Source: Prinsepia uniflora (lineage: Eukaryota > Streptophyta > Magnoliopsida > Rosales > Rosaceae). From it: a stretch of DNA of 64,000 bases. Under the pieces are notes generated by a model, which worked only from the letters and a program-made list of their open reading frames with translations, ran no database searches and was not told where the DNA came from. Positions 12,607 through 23,423 of this stretch are shown here, one piece after another. The stretch lies in contig CM064870.1 in assembly GCA_032719365.1 (NCBI GenBank), positions 44,486,194 through 44,550,193 on the forward strand, written 5' to 3'. A program made the translations under genes and the position numbers. Positions within the stretch are counted from its first letter, which is position 1, and every line of letters begins with the position of its first letter.

Positions 12607-14339
12607 CCGTTAGGTAGGTCTCAATCCCCTGAGTACAATGACAGGTGGCACGTTATCATCAGACTTTGGATGGCTCAGATTTTGGTCTAAGTATGCTAAG
12701 GGAAAAATGGTAATTTGTGAGCTAGGGGCATTTTGGTCCTTTGGATTGCATTGGGACACTTGGCTGTTCTTGGGATTTGTGCCCACCAGATTTGGGGCAC
12801 ATGTCCCATACTGGAAGGTTGTGGAACTCTCACAAACCGCCTTACTTTAAAATTAAAATGGGGATGATATTTTGCACGGTTTTGGGGCTAAACAGAAAAC
12901 GGAGCATGAGGAATTCTCTCCTCTTCTTCCTTCAATATTCATCATTTCTGTATCCTTTAAGAATGAAAGTGAGAGAAAAGAGGATGGGAGACGTGGTGGT
13001 GCTGCCGTGGGAGGCCATTCACGACGGTGGCCCTGAGATCGTGGAAACCAAAACAGGGGAACTATGAACCCGTGAGGATCAATTGATCCAAAAATCTTCA
13101 AAATGTGTTCCTTTTCTTATGTTTTGTTCATCAAAGATGACGAAGGAGGTGAGACGAAGCTGGTGGTCAGCACGGCAGTGCACGACGGTGTTTGTGACGG
13201 GGAACAGAGGTAAGAAATCGTGAGCTATCTGTTTCAATTTGGATATGGTAAACGACGTTGTGACCTTTAATAATCAAATTAATTGCTTGAATGAGGTTAT
13301 GGAGGTCGATAGGAGTTCAAAGGGATTAAAATTGAGGCATAAAGTGGCCGGGTGCACAAGAACACAGAGGAGGAAAAATTGGACATGTGATCTCGGTTTG
13401 GAAGGTATCTTCTCGTGCTCATTTTCACGTTTTAATTAGCTAGATTGATTAGGAAGAAAGATACGAAGCTAGAGGACGTAACAGAATCGAAAAAGAGGAA
13501 GAAATGAGTGAAAACCGGTCATGCCGGTTTGAGTTGCAGAGACCGGTCTGAACTAGATCGAACCGGGTCGACCTGACAGTGCTGAGGCGCGTGAAGCCCA
13601 CGCGCAGCCCCTTTGAACGGCGCATGGTACTATTCCTGAGGAAATTGTCAACATGACTTTTTATTGTATCGATGTAACGAACATTTTAGGACTGGTTTCG
13701 AGTCGATCGGACATCGTCTCGATATGTTTCGGGATGTCCGAAAGTTTTAGTGCTCGTTTAAAAATAGTTAAAAATTCGAGAAAATTACGGGGCTTTAGTA
13801 GAAGAATTATGAAGTAGTTAGTGACCTTATTATGGGATTTGGAAAGGTTCAGGAAAGCCGGTGATAGTGGATTAGCCAGGAAAGCATAAGTGTACTTGTA
13901 TCGAAGCAGCGGCGTAAATGATCTGTGAGTGGACTTTGTTTTCTAACTCACGATGCATGCATAAATGTTTTTATATGTTTTCTATACGTGGTTTATATGT
14001 TTATGATTATGATCTTTATGATTCTATTGTGCACGTATTTTGATATATTTACGTTTCTGCACGTTTTACGAGATATGATCTTATGCTCCGATTTTGATGT
14101 GATTCCGATGATTTAATTTTGGATTCGAATTATAATTTGATTTCATGAATTTATAAATGAATTTTGGAAAAGGATTTCGGGCTTTAGGCCCCGTTTCTAA
14201 GGATTTCAGTTATCGGTTTAACGTGGTTTCAGTTTCGATTCTAATGAGATTTCCGGATTGGAATTGAGATTTCAAATGATGATTTCGGATTTGTTTTTGG
14301 AATTTGATTTTCAATGGATTTTTGGATTTATATGAATTT

Positions 14340-14640
14340 CACTTGGTTTTGGGTTTAAAGACCCGTTGATACTTGGTTTTGGGTTTAAAGACCAGGTATA
14401 TGGCTGGATCTGGTTTTGATTTAAAGACTCGGTTGATTGATGACGGGGGAGGGTCATGGATTGATATGTTTTGAGTTTAAAAAGTCGGTGATATGTTTTG
14501 AGTTTAAAGACTCGGTTATTGTGATATCCCCAAGGCCTGTTGATTGTGTTTTGAGTTTAAAGACTCGTTGATATCTCGGGAAGGCCTGATTATGCACATG
14601 TGTTTTGAGTTTAAAGACTCGGTGCATAAGATCTAGAAAC
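14340..14640. repeat. TTTTGAGTTTAAAGACTCG tandem units inside LTR
   Basis: At least six spaced copies of the core TTTTG(A/G)GTTTAAAGAC(T/C)CG occur, each followed by GTTGAT- or GGTGAT-like sequence. The same block recurs at 18858-19022. Confidence 0.85.
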
Positions 14641-15171
14641 TTGATTGATTGATGTTTTCCTTTTGTTTTTCACAGATTTTCAGATGTTTTGGGCTGTGGC
14701 CCAGATGATTTGGATTTGATGGATTTGGGCTAAGTGCCCGTACTTGATTTTGATATATGGTTTTCGGAAATGGTTTTCATATCTTGGAAATGAAAGGATT
14801 TTATGAAATGGTTTTCATATGCATGCATTAGTTTTGTTTGGAGGGTATAAATGTCTTTTCTTATAATGTTTTATGAACTTATTATTTATTTTTGTCCACT
14901 CACAGTCTTTTTATGTTTTCGATACCCTTTAGGTTTGATGCGGTGCGGGTTGTTGTTAGAGAGAAGGAGACATCACACACGAAATCCACAGTATGTTCTG
15001 CGCACTCTGGGACATGGGTAGGTGGTTTTGGTTATTGGCCTGTTATCCCTTTTCCAGATTATGTGTTACATGGAGGTTAGACGACGGTTTAGCCTTCGTG
15101 TCACACATAAGTTAGACGGGAGCATGACTTTTCCCTTAATCCCGGGGGATTGGGGGTGGGTCTTGTCAAAT

Positions 15172-15183
15172 TGGTATCAGAGC
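15172..15183 (+). promoter_or_regulatory. Primer-binding site for initiator tRNA-Met
   Basis: TGGTATCAGAGC, three bases after the LTR end. This is complementary to the 3' end of plant initiator tRNA-Met and is the usual minus-strand primer site of Tekay/Del-type and many copia elements. It fixes the plus orientation and the LTR boundary at 15168. Confidence 0.9.
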
Positions 15184-15266
15184 GCGATTTGTGCGCTCTT
15201 CTCGAGGTTTGGCATCCAGAGTAATTGGTTTGTCAATTAGCGTGTTGTGATGCTGTTGTGGATGTG

Positions 15267-15326
15267 ATGTCTCAACGCGGAACAACCCGTCATCAACCTG
15301 GAAACATGAGTGATAGCGAGAGATAG
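15267..15326 (+). pseudogene. Truncated gag start (19 codons)
   Basis: An ATG 84 bp after the PBS opens a frame of 19 codons, MSQRGTTRHQPGNMSDSER, ended by TAG. The position and the Ser/Arg/Gly-rich start suit the beginning of a gypsy gag ORF. Nothing homologous continues in any frame, so the coding region was lost or replaced. Confidence 0.45.
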
Positions 15327-18300
15327 TACATTAGTTAGTGGCTTAGTTAGGGACGAGATCAGTAGTGACGACATGCTGGTCGCCTGATACGCATTGGGGT
15401 GTGATGCATGTCGGTTTAGGGCCGGAGTAGTTAGCGTGCTTGGCGCTGGATATGCTTGTTAGTGGACCTTAGGGTTGGATGTATGCTAGAGTGGTTAAAC
15501 GGGATGGTAACTAGCGAGTTAGATGTGAGAGATACGAGTGCTAGTTTGGTGGTCGGCCTGTGGGGCTGGTCGACGATGATCTATTGGGCCGGGTGGCGAT
15601 TAGATGCCGATAGTTTGGACTGGTGACCATTTGGTCAGATGGGGGGAGATTGGACTTGTGCGGCTACGAGTAGTCGGATGTCGCGAGTTGCAGGGCTGGT
15701 TTGGTAAATGTGAGTACCTTGAGCCATCGGATGACCTTAGCAGGGTGTGAAGACCCGAGTGGCCAGGTTTGATGAGCTAGTGTGCCGAGTTAGTCAGTTC
15801 TGACGACCCTAGTGATGGTGATGATTTGAGGAACCCTGTTGTGAGGGTTGGCTTGTCAATATGAGTACTTTAGTGAGACACCCCAATATAGGTGCTTAGT
15901 CTGGAAAACGTAAGCTAGGGTTGTTATTAGTTAGTTTTTGTGGCTTGGGCTGACTTTCAGCAGGATTAGAGATAGTGTTGCTGAGCGCAACCGAGGTATT
16001 GGATGGGTTGGTGGATGACGATGGTCGAGTCTAATGAGATGGTGGAGATTGTTTGGCTTGACCCAACCAGTAGAGTGTGGTGTAGTGGATTTGGTTGTGA
16101 TCTGTTGACTTTAGGTTTCCCTAGATGAGACCGTGGAGCGTTGAGTTGCTCAGAGTTGTAGACAATAAATAAGGTCAGTTTCCCCGACCTAAGCGTAGAT
16201 TGAGGACTTTTGGCTCGGTGTGAGAGGAGAATCGGGAGTAGTGCCCTTTGATGTGCCACGAGACGAGATGCTTGTGAATGGTAGGATGGGCACATCGTGA
16301 GTTGAGGTTATGACTAATCGTGAGGTGCTGGTGTCTGGTAGGAACCATTAACTGAAATGGGATAGTCGATGACCAGTGGCAGGGCATGTTTCGGTATGAA
16401 CGGTCAGGATGTCGTTCGGTTGATCAGAGTAGCACAGCGGAAGCGCGGTTGACCTAGGCTTTGGTTTGGAGCGGGCTAGGTTGGTATGGTTGGGTTGACC
16501 ATGAGTGAGTTTGATTTTTGTGGATACTTCAGGATGCGACTGCTGGCTGTGTCGGAGTGTGTCGGTATATACCAAGGTTGGCTTTTGGTGATGCCGAGGC
16601 CAATACTTGGTGCTTTCCTGAGATTAGTGATTGAGGACTTCGAGTAACGTGCCTGAGGAATCTGAGGCTAGTGATCATTGATGGTGATTTCGAGAGTTGG
16701 TGATTCGTACTTTAGTGATGCTCAGAGTTGAACCTCGGAAAGGTTGAGACGCGATAATCGGAAGAAGTGATGATCGACATACTTTGGATGTACATATACG
16801 GTGTTAACCGACAGGTGAGTTGGTCTGTGAGTTGTGGATTTTTCTAAGTTCCGTAGAGGAGTTGACATTTGGACGGTTAGTACGGTGGTGGTACATTTGT
16901 TGGGGATGAAGTTCCATGGTTGGAAAAGATGGATATACTTCCAACATGGCTGGAATCTCGGAATCAAGAGATGTTGTGGTTTAGACGACGAGCTGATGTG
17001 TTGATTCCGAGTTGGTGTTACATGTTGAGTGATGGATACTCTGGAGTCGATTTAGGAAACTATTTAAGGAACTTCAGGAGTAGAGAGCGTACTTGGTGAC
17101 GCCATGTGTGGCGTGTGTGGCGAGTGTAATAGGATTGTGCTAAGTTGGTTTAAGATGAATGGTGATGTCATGGTTGTGAACCGTTGTGAGTTTTGTGGTA
17201 GGCTGACAAAAAGAATGAAAGGAGTTACTATAATTGATCAATATGAGGTTAGTAAAGAGAATCCACAATATAGACGTATCTCGAGATGTGTGGTATTCTT
17301 GATCGATTTGATCTGATGTGGTGGTCTGATCATACGTGGGAATTGAAGGCGAAGTAGTGCGATAGTAAGTGGGATCCACTTAGGAGTGTGTGGATCGGGA
17401 TTGGATTGCTTCTGGTTCAGGATTGAGTTTTTATGGATCAGGAGAATCGTATGCAAGACAAAGCTTGGATATGTTCGTAAGATGACAAGACAGAGGTTGG
17501 ATATGTTGGACATGCAGTTGAGGAGCCTACTCTGTCTTGTAAGAGTGAAGGTGGCTGGATATTTTGACCATCTTGGAGTGGTGCAGGACGCTTGTCGTCT
17601 GTTTAGCATACGTATAGGTATTTGGACATGGATCTAGTGCTAGGTCTGCCCTGTGTTCATCGATGAGATGTGTTTGGATGTTGGTCGGGAGACCCACGAG
17701 CCTAGGGAACTTGGGTGGACTCGAGTTGGTGCACCTTGGATGATTTGTGAGGCTGAAGAGTTGGTCTTCCTCAGAATGCATGTAGATTAACCTAGTGGTA
17801 GGATTGGACCAATGGACCTCAAAAGTGAAGCGTGATTAGCTTGTAGTCAGGTGGTAATCAGTGTGGATACGAGCATGTTTTGTGTGCCCTGGAGACACAT
17901 TGTGAGGGTTGACAGATACACTATGATGTTGTTGGATTGAGTTATAGGTATAAGAGTGATCAGCTAAGACCGATGTGATTGGAGGACATACCGTGGTATG
18001 CGATTGGATGTGTATCGTGATGTTTGGATAGAAATGTTGGTGATCAGTTTTTGTTAGTATATTGCTGATCGGTGTAGTTCCAATGTGTAGTTCTGAGGTG
18101 ATGTGTTGGAGTGACTGAGTATTTGGACTAGGTCAGGGTGATCCCGAATGATCTGATTGGTTATGGCAGGATTTGGTATTGAGGTGAGTTGGATGCTCAG
18201 AGTCATGAGTGACTGGTGGGACCCTGACGTGCAGATGTGTGATCACGGTTTGACAAGTATGCAGTAGAGTCCAGTTGTAGACAGGTAGTGTGGGACGTGG

Positions 18301-18857
18301 ATGGTGTTCCCATAGGATAACAGTGTTGGTAGATAGTGGAATCACCAGTGTGTTGAGTTGTTGAGTTGATCGATGTGAGCGAGTACGTTGTGACTCCGGT
18401 AAGGTCGGTGCGGATTGCTGACGGAAGCAGTACGGACTGTTGAACGGATATTGATAAATAGGAGTACCGAGGCCAGTAGATGCCGTCTTGAGTATTGGTT
18501 TGCAAGGTGAGATTCATTCCTGTTGACGACAGATCTTACGATATACTGAGGCAGTTGGTACGAGGTACGCTTCGCTCGAGAAGGATTCGAGATTGATGAT
18601 GCCGGTAGTAGTGGTGTTGTGACGTACCAGTAGTAGTTGAGCCGTGAGTGTCAAGTACGAGTTGAAAATGTGTTGACCTCGGTAAGAATGGGACGATCGC
18701 CAGATAGACCGAAAGTTGGTTGAGTTGTTTCGTTTGGCGAAGATGTGGTGATAGTTTGGGAACTATCAGGATAAGAACAGGATTTGGCAGGTGATGGACA
18801 CCGAGTAGGAGACCCAGGTGTGAGATCAGTTGGATTCCCCCAGTTCGTTGAGACCAG

Positions 18858-19436
18858 TTGATATGTTTTGAGTTTAAAGACTCGGTGATATGTTTTGAGT
18901 TTAAAGATTCAGTTATTGTGATATCCCCCGAGGCCTGTTGATTGTGTTTTGAGTTTAAAGACTCGTTGATATCCCGGGAAGGCCTGATTATGCACATGTG
19001 TTTTGAGTTTAAAGACTCGGTGCATGAGATCCAACAACCTGATTGATTAATGTTTTCCTTTTGATTTTCACTGGTTTTCAGATGTTTTGGGATGTGGGCC
19101 GAATGATTTGGATTTGATGGATTTGGGCTGAGTGCCCGTACTTGATTCTGATTTATGGTTTTCGGAAATGGTTTTCATATCTTGGAAATGAAAGGATTTT
19201 ATGAAATGGTTTTCATATGCATACATTAGTTTTTCGTGGAGGATATAAATGTCTTTTCTTATAATGTTTTATGAACTTATTATTTGTTTTTGTCCACTCA
19301 CAGTCTTTTTATGTTTTTGATACCCTTCAGGTTTGATGCGGTGGTGGCTGTTATTAGAGAGACAAAGACATCACACACACAATGCACAATAAGTTCTGCG
19401 CATTCTGGGACATCGGAAGGTGGTTTTAGTACTTTG
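18858..19436 (+). mobile_element. Partial 3' LTR of LARD-like element
   Basis: About 580 bp closely matching 14459-15046 of the 5' LTR, including the TTTAAAGACTCG repeats, the GGGCTGAGTGCCCGTA segment and the GTCCACTCAC motif near 19293. It lacks both LTR ends: similarity starts abruptly near 18858 and stops near 19436, where unrelated sequence begins. The 3' end was thus deleted or recombined. Confidence 0.75.
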
Positions 19437-19548
19437 GCACACGCGATTTGTTGCGATATGAGGAAATTATAAAACCCCGTGATCCGCAGGGTGGAGCCCG
19501 AAGCTCCGGTTCAGGTCCCAGTTTCAAAACCAGCATTAGATCCAAAGA

Positions 19549-19987
19549 GTGAAAATCGCGATGCAACCTCAGCTATGTAATCTGAGATCGTACGGTTCAG
19601 ATCTCGCCTGGGTGATGAAGACGAAGCAGGACAAAATGTCATCGTTCTTTGCGATGCTGTCGGATGAGCTCGAAAAAGAGCGAGGACTTCGAGATATTGT
19701 TGGGTTGGCTGGCGATGGTGGTTTTCGCTGCGACGTTATCGATGGAGGTGGTGATGGGAAATTCGCTGTTTGGGAAAGTGGAGGTGGACGGTATTGCGGA
19801 GGTGGCATGGGTGTGTTTGGGTGCGATAAGTTGTGCTACGGTTTCTGCCTTGTTAGCGAGTAACCGAAGCCGAATGGGCCGGGTCTTGAGCTTGAGGTGT
19901 AACGCTTTTATTGATTCACTGATTGATCAGATTGTGGATAGCTTGTTTTATGAGACCGACCTTGCTGATTGGTCCGATGACATCTGA
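19549..19987 (+). pseudogene. Frameshifted fragment of an unknown membrane protein gene
   Basis: Not recognised. One frame (from 19549) reads a hydrophilic helix-like stretch ending LEKERGLRDIVG. A second frame (from 19649) carries on with GWLAMVVFAATLSMEVV and EVAWVCLGAISCATVSALLA, two plausible membrane segments, then ends at a TGA after TDLADWSDDI at 19985-19987. One extra G near 19695-19705 would explain the switch. It looks like the 3' part of a host gene abutting the broken LARD end at 19436. Its function is unknown and it may equally be a chance pair of frames. Confidence 0.35.
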
Positions 19988-20625
19988 AGATGAAGACAAC
20001 TAGACAACTACAAATTTCTGCTTCCCAAAGTCCACAATTAAATGTATTATGTATTATATAGTATTGAATGACAATATAGTATATAAGATTAAGTCCAATG
20101 GAAGATCCAGATGCCTTGCAGTTTGCACAACGTCATGAAGCTCAGATTATTGGGCGGAAAACAAGATATAATCCAATACATCATTTTGTTTTGTAAATGT
20201 GGATGAGCCATATATGAAGCAAAAATTAAGCAATACATTTACTTACGAAGAATTGGTGACAACTACGTAGCTTAAACTTATCCATTAGTACTGTAGTCTA
20301 TAGCTCCAAGTAATTTCTTAACATGTCTAGTGATTTCTTCATACAGTATGTAGGCCAAGGCGAGTAAGGCCTACGTCATAGGTCTCATACGATGAAAGAC
20401 ATTTTTCATCGTATATTTTCAAATGGACTTAAAACATGTGTTAGTTCATTCAAAATTAACAGTTACATCTTAGATATATTTTAACCTTTAAAACATAGTT
20501 TGAATAAAATATCATTTTCTAAATACTAATAGTTTCTTTTTAAGGCTAAAAAATGAATAGTCTAATTTAAACTAATACGTAGTATTCTTCTTCATATTAT
20601 GTGAGCGGTCTCACTTTTAACTTTC
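19988..20625. other. Intergenic sequence, no feature seen
   Basis: AT-rich, unique-looking sequence with no convincing ORF. It ends at the ATAAA target duplication (20626-20630) of the gypsy element. Confidence 0.6.
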
Positions 20626-20630
20626 ATAAA

Positions 20631-21018
20631 TGATCCAAAACTAATAATCGATAGAACTATGAATTCTTAGTTTATAAGAATAAGGGAATGAGAGGAATTT
20701 TAGGACAATTAGAGAAACAAAAAGGAAGAAGCTAAGGGAATTGCTTTTGAGTTCTGCTTTCAAAATTGTTTGATTCATTTTAATGAATAACTTACGTATT
20801 TACACAAGGTTTGGTTGCTAAAATTAACTAAACTAAAATAGTAAATTAGTTTAAGCCATAAAGAATGAATGACTTAAAATCTCACTCATTTAAAACCATT
20901 GACTTTTTATGGTTTATAACAATTTGTTATAAACCATTAGTTTTTATGGTTTTGAATAATTTTATAATATAATATAATATAATTATGTTTGTTTTCATTG
21001 GTAGATCCTCCTAGATCA
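20631..21018 (-). repeat. 3' LTR of gypsy element
   Basis: 388-bp LTR, downstream in element orientation. A purine tract (AAATGGGGGAG on the minus strand, plus 21022-21035) precedes it as the polypurine tract. It differs from its partner by several substitutions and indels, including an AT-rich segment, so the insertion is not recent. Confidence 0.85.
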
Positions 21019-21099
21019 TGGCTCCCCCATTTAAGATGTTTGAGTTCCTAGTCAAGCTAAATTGTGAGATGAGGAAACTCTATTATTTCCTTGTCTCGA

Positions 21100-22749
21100 A
21101 TATACCACTTTGACTTGCTAGGAAGTTGACATTTTCTACCAATACGGAAATACTCACACTTTCCATGTTGAGTCTCACGAACCTCTTGTTCCAAGATACA
21201 ATCCCCCTGCAAAGGATCTTCTCTTTCAATCTCTAAATCATCAACTTATGGAAGGCGTGTGTCTTCTTTGGGATCATCATCAAGTAGAGATGGCTCAAAA
21301 AGTTTAAGATTCTCGACATTGATGACCGAGTACATATACATGTATAGTGGTAATTCATGTTGAACGGAATTATCATCAAATTTTTTTATGATCTTGAACG
21401 GTCCATAACAAATAGGCTTCAGTTTCTTGCCTTCATCGGTTAGCCGCTCCTTTCCAAGGAGTAACTATACTAGGTCACCTTCTTTGAAGTTACATGGCAC
21501 ACGATGCTTATCATGCCGAATTTTATATTATTTCTGAGAACGTTTCAATTGTGCCTTCAGTTCAGTATGAATCTTTCCCAACCGTTCGAGAATTTTATGT
21601 GCTCAAATATGCTATTCTTCTTCTTTCCCACTTAATGGCTGGTCACTCATAGTGAATGCTAAATCAAAAAAACTCTGGGGTAAATAACGCAAACAAAACA
21701 CAAATGGAGATTTGAGTGTGGAGCCATGAATTGCTCGGTAAAAGCAAACTATAAGTAAGGGAGACTTTCATCCCAAATCTTCGGATGCTTGGAATTGTAA
21801 CCTCTCAGCATGTGTACCATCGTCCGGTTAACAACCCCCGTTTGCTCATCTGTCTGTGGATGAAATGCAATGCAACTTTTCAATCTGGCATCCATCATTC
21901 CCCTTAATGACCTCTAGAAATGGCTTAAGAATCGATTGTCTATGTCATAAATAATCAATGTAGGTAAGCCAAAATGCTTCCAAATATGTTGGAAAAATAA
22001 CTTAGTAGCTCCTTCTCCAGTAACAGTCTTGTTGCATGAAATGAGAATCACCATTTTACTGAAACGATCTACCACCACAAACAAGTAGTCATTTCCAGGC
22101 TTGGTTTTAAGAAATCCATCGAAATAGTCTCCCAAGGTTGGCTAGGTACTGGTAATGGAAGATATAGTCCTAACTTTCTGTTGGAAGGCTTCGATGTGTT
22201 GCATAGAACACAACTTCAAATGTATCCTGAAACATCGAGATGCATCTTTGGCCAATACACATAGCGACAAAGGTTTAATAAAGTCTTCTCAACTCCAAAA
22301 TATCTTGCTACTTTGGAAGTATGAGCCTCACGAATCCATTGCAATCTGTCGCCATCTTCTGGAATGTACAATTGTGTTCCTTGTACATTGGTCCATCCTT
22401 CAATTGAAACTCACTCGTCTTACCTTGTTGTAGCTTGACATAGGCTAAGTTGAAATCATCATCTACGTCGTACCCTTTGGCATATTCAGAAGGAACAATG
22501 GGTTGGATTTTCATAGCCACTAGAAATACGCAACTAACTAGTGTATGCGATCTAGATAACATATCTGCCGAATTATTAGTTGCTCCCTTTTTATACTTTA
22601 CCACAATATTGAATTTTTATAGGTAAGACATCCATTTCATATGACGAGCTTGCCGCAACTTAGATTTTGTAGTTAGAAACTGAAGTGGTTTATGATCTGA
22701 GTGAACTACAACTTCTTTTGCCAACAAGTAAGCTCTCCAATGCTTCACT
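21100..22749 (-). pseudogene. gypsy pol 3' part: RNaseH end and integrase
   Basis: Read on the minus strand from 22749: the end of RNaseH (VHSDHKPLQFLTT, then ATNNSADMLSR), a decayed HHCC zinc-binding region, and the integrase core with FVVVDRFSKM and a later FHPQTDEQTGVVNRTM (usual form QTDGQTE). The open pieces are 22308-22604 and 21914-22135, separated by stops and frame changes. The tail down to about 21100 is still recognisable as coding but is full of stops. The usual core is about 400 residues, so coverage is nearly complete but dead. RT should lie upstream and is absent. Confidence 0.8.
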
Positions 22750-23407
22750 GCTGGTGGGCAGGCTCGTCACAATCTACCCACTTTAATGAATTTCGCCCCC
22801 GAAATTTACACATGTCCTGCTAAACTGTGAAACCAAACAACCAACTTATAGATGACTGAAACTATTCCTTCAGTTAACCCCGAAGGTCAACCAACACACG
22901 ACTACCCCAAAAGTACAATCCCAAAACTAACAACACTCGAGTCACCTAACCGAAAGAGAAAAGTACATGTCACCCCGCCTGGTGCAGTACAAGCCTTTTA
23001 CTGCATAATAGTAAATACACGCACCTGCCCACCAGCAGGTTGGCCGTGTCCCTCTAATTGCCACCTATCCTGCGGGCCCCACGATTAGCTACCTGATCCT
23101 CGGATGCAACAGTAAGAAAAAGGGTTGTCGCCTGCTGACTCTACCTCTCAATATCCTAACTCGTAGCACCATCATCTGGGTGATGTGGACACTCCCGCTG
23201 AAAATGCCCAGGCTCCCCCAAAAAATAATAAGTAATCCTACCACTCCGAGTAGTTCATCCGCCTCAACTCAACCCTTGGTCATCGAAACTGGCATGAGCA
23301 CCACTAGACCTGGGGCCTAGTGTAAGGACAACGTTTAGGGCCTGACCCAACTGATCCAGGGTCATTCTTACAAATGGCTCCCTTCTAGACCTGGGGCCTA
23401 ACCTAGT

Positions 23408-23422
23408 GGTCTGATACCAAAT
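23408..23422 (-). promoter_or_regulatory. Primer-binding site of the deleted element
   Basis: The minus strand reads ATTTGGTATCAGACC directly after the LTR end at 23424, an initiator tRNA-Met type PBS (TTGGTATCAGA). Confidence 0.8.
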
Positions 23423-23423
23423 T

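Larger units (their letters stand above)
9389..15168 (+). mobile_element. 5' LTR of LARD-like retrotransposon, carrying a nested solo LTR
   Basis: The LTR begins TGTAAAGACCCATCCC at 9389 and ends GGGGGTGGGTCTTGTCA at 15168, directly followed by a tRNA-Met primer-binding site. Removing the nested solo LTR (9743-12606) and one copy of its duplication leaves about 2.9 kb. The mirrored motifs are at 13925-13934 (GTGAGTGGAC) and 14894-14903 (GTCCACTCAC), with a tandem-repeat zone between. The PBS is what shows that this family consists of LTRs, not inverted-repeat DNA transposons. Confidence 0.85.
15169..18857 (+). mobile_element. Non-coding internal domain of LARD-like element
   Basis: About 3.7 kb between the PBS and a partial 3' LTR. 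Apart from a 19-codon start of a gag-like ORF there is no long plus-strand frame and no recognisable protease, RT, RNaseH or integrase. The plus strand is visibly rich in G and T and poor in C. Short minus-strand frames (for example 18536-18997) arise from that bias. Long LTRs around a few kb of non-coding interior match the LARD description (large retrotransposon derivative). It could also be a gag-pol region decayed beyond recognition. Confidence 0.6.

Noticed and set aside
18536..18997. Minus-strand 153-codon ORF with repeated ESLNSKH segments
   Set aside because: It overlaps the LTR repeat TTTGAGTTTAAAGACTC read backwards and the C-poor interior; there is no family resemblance.
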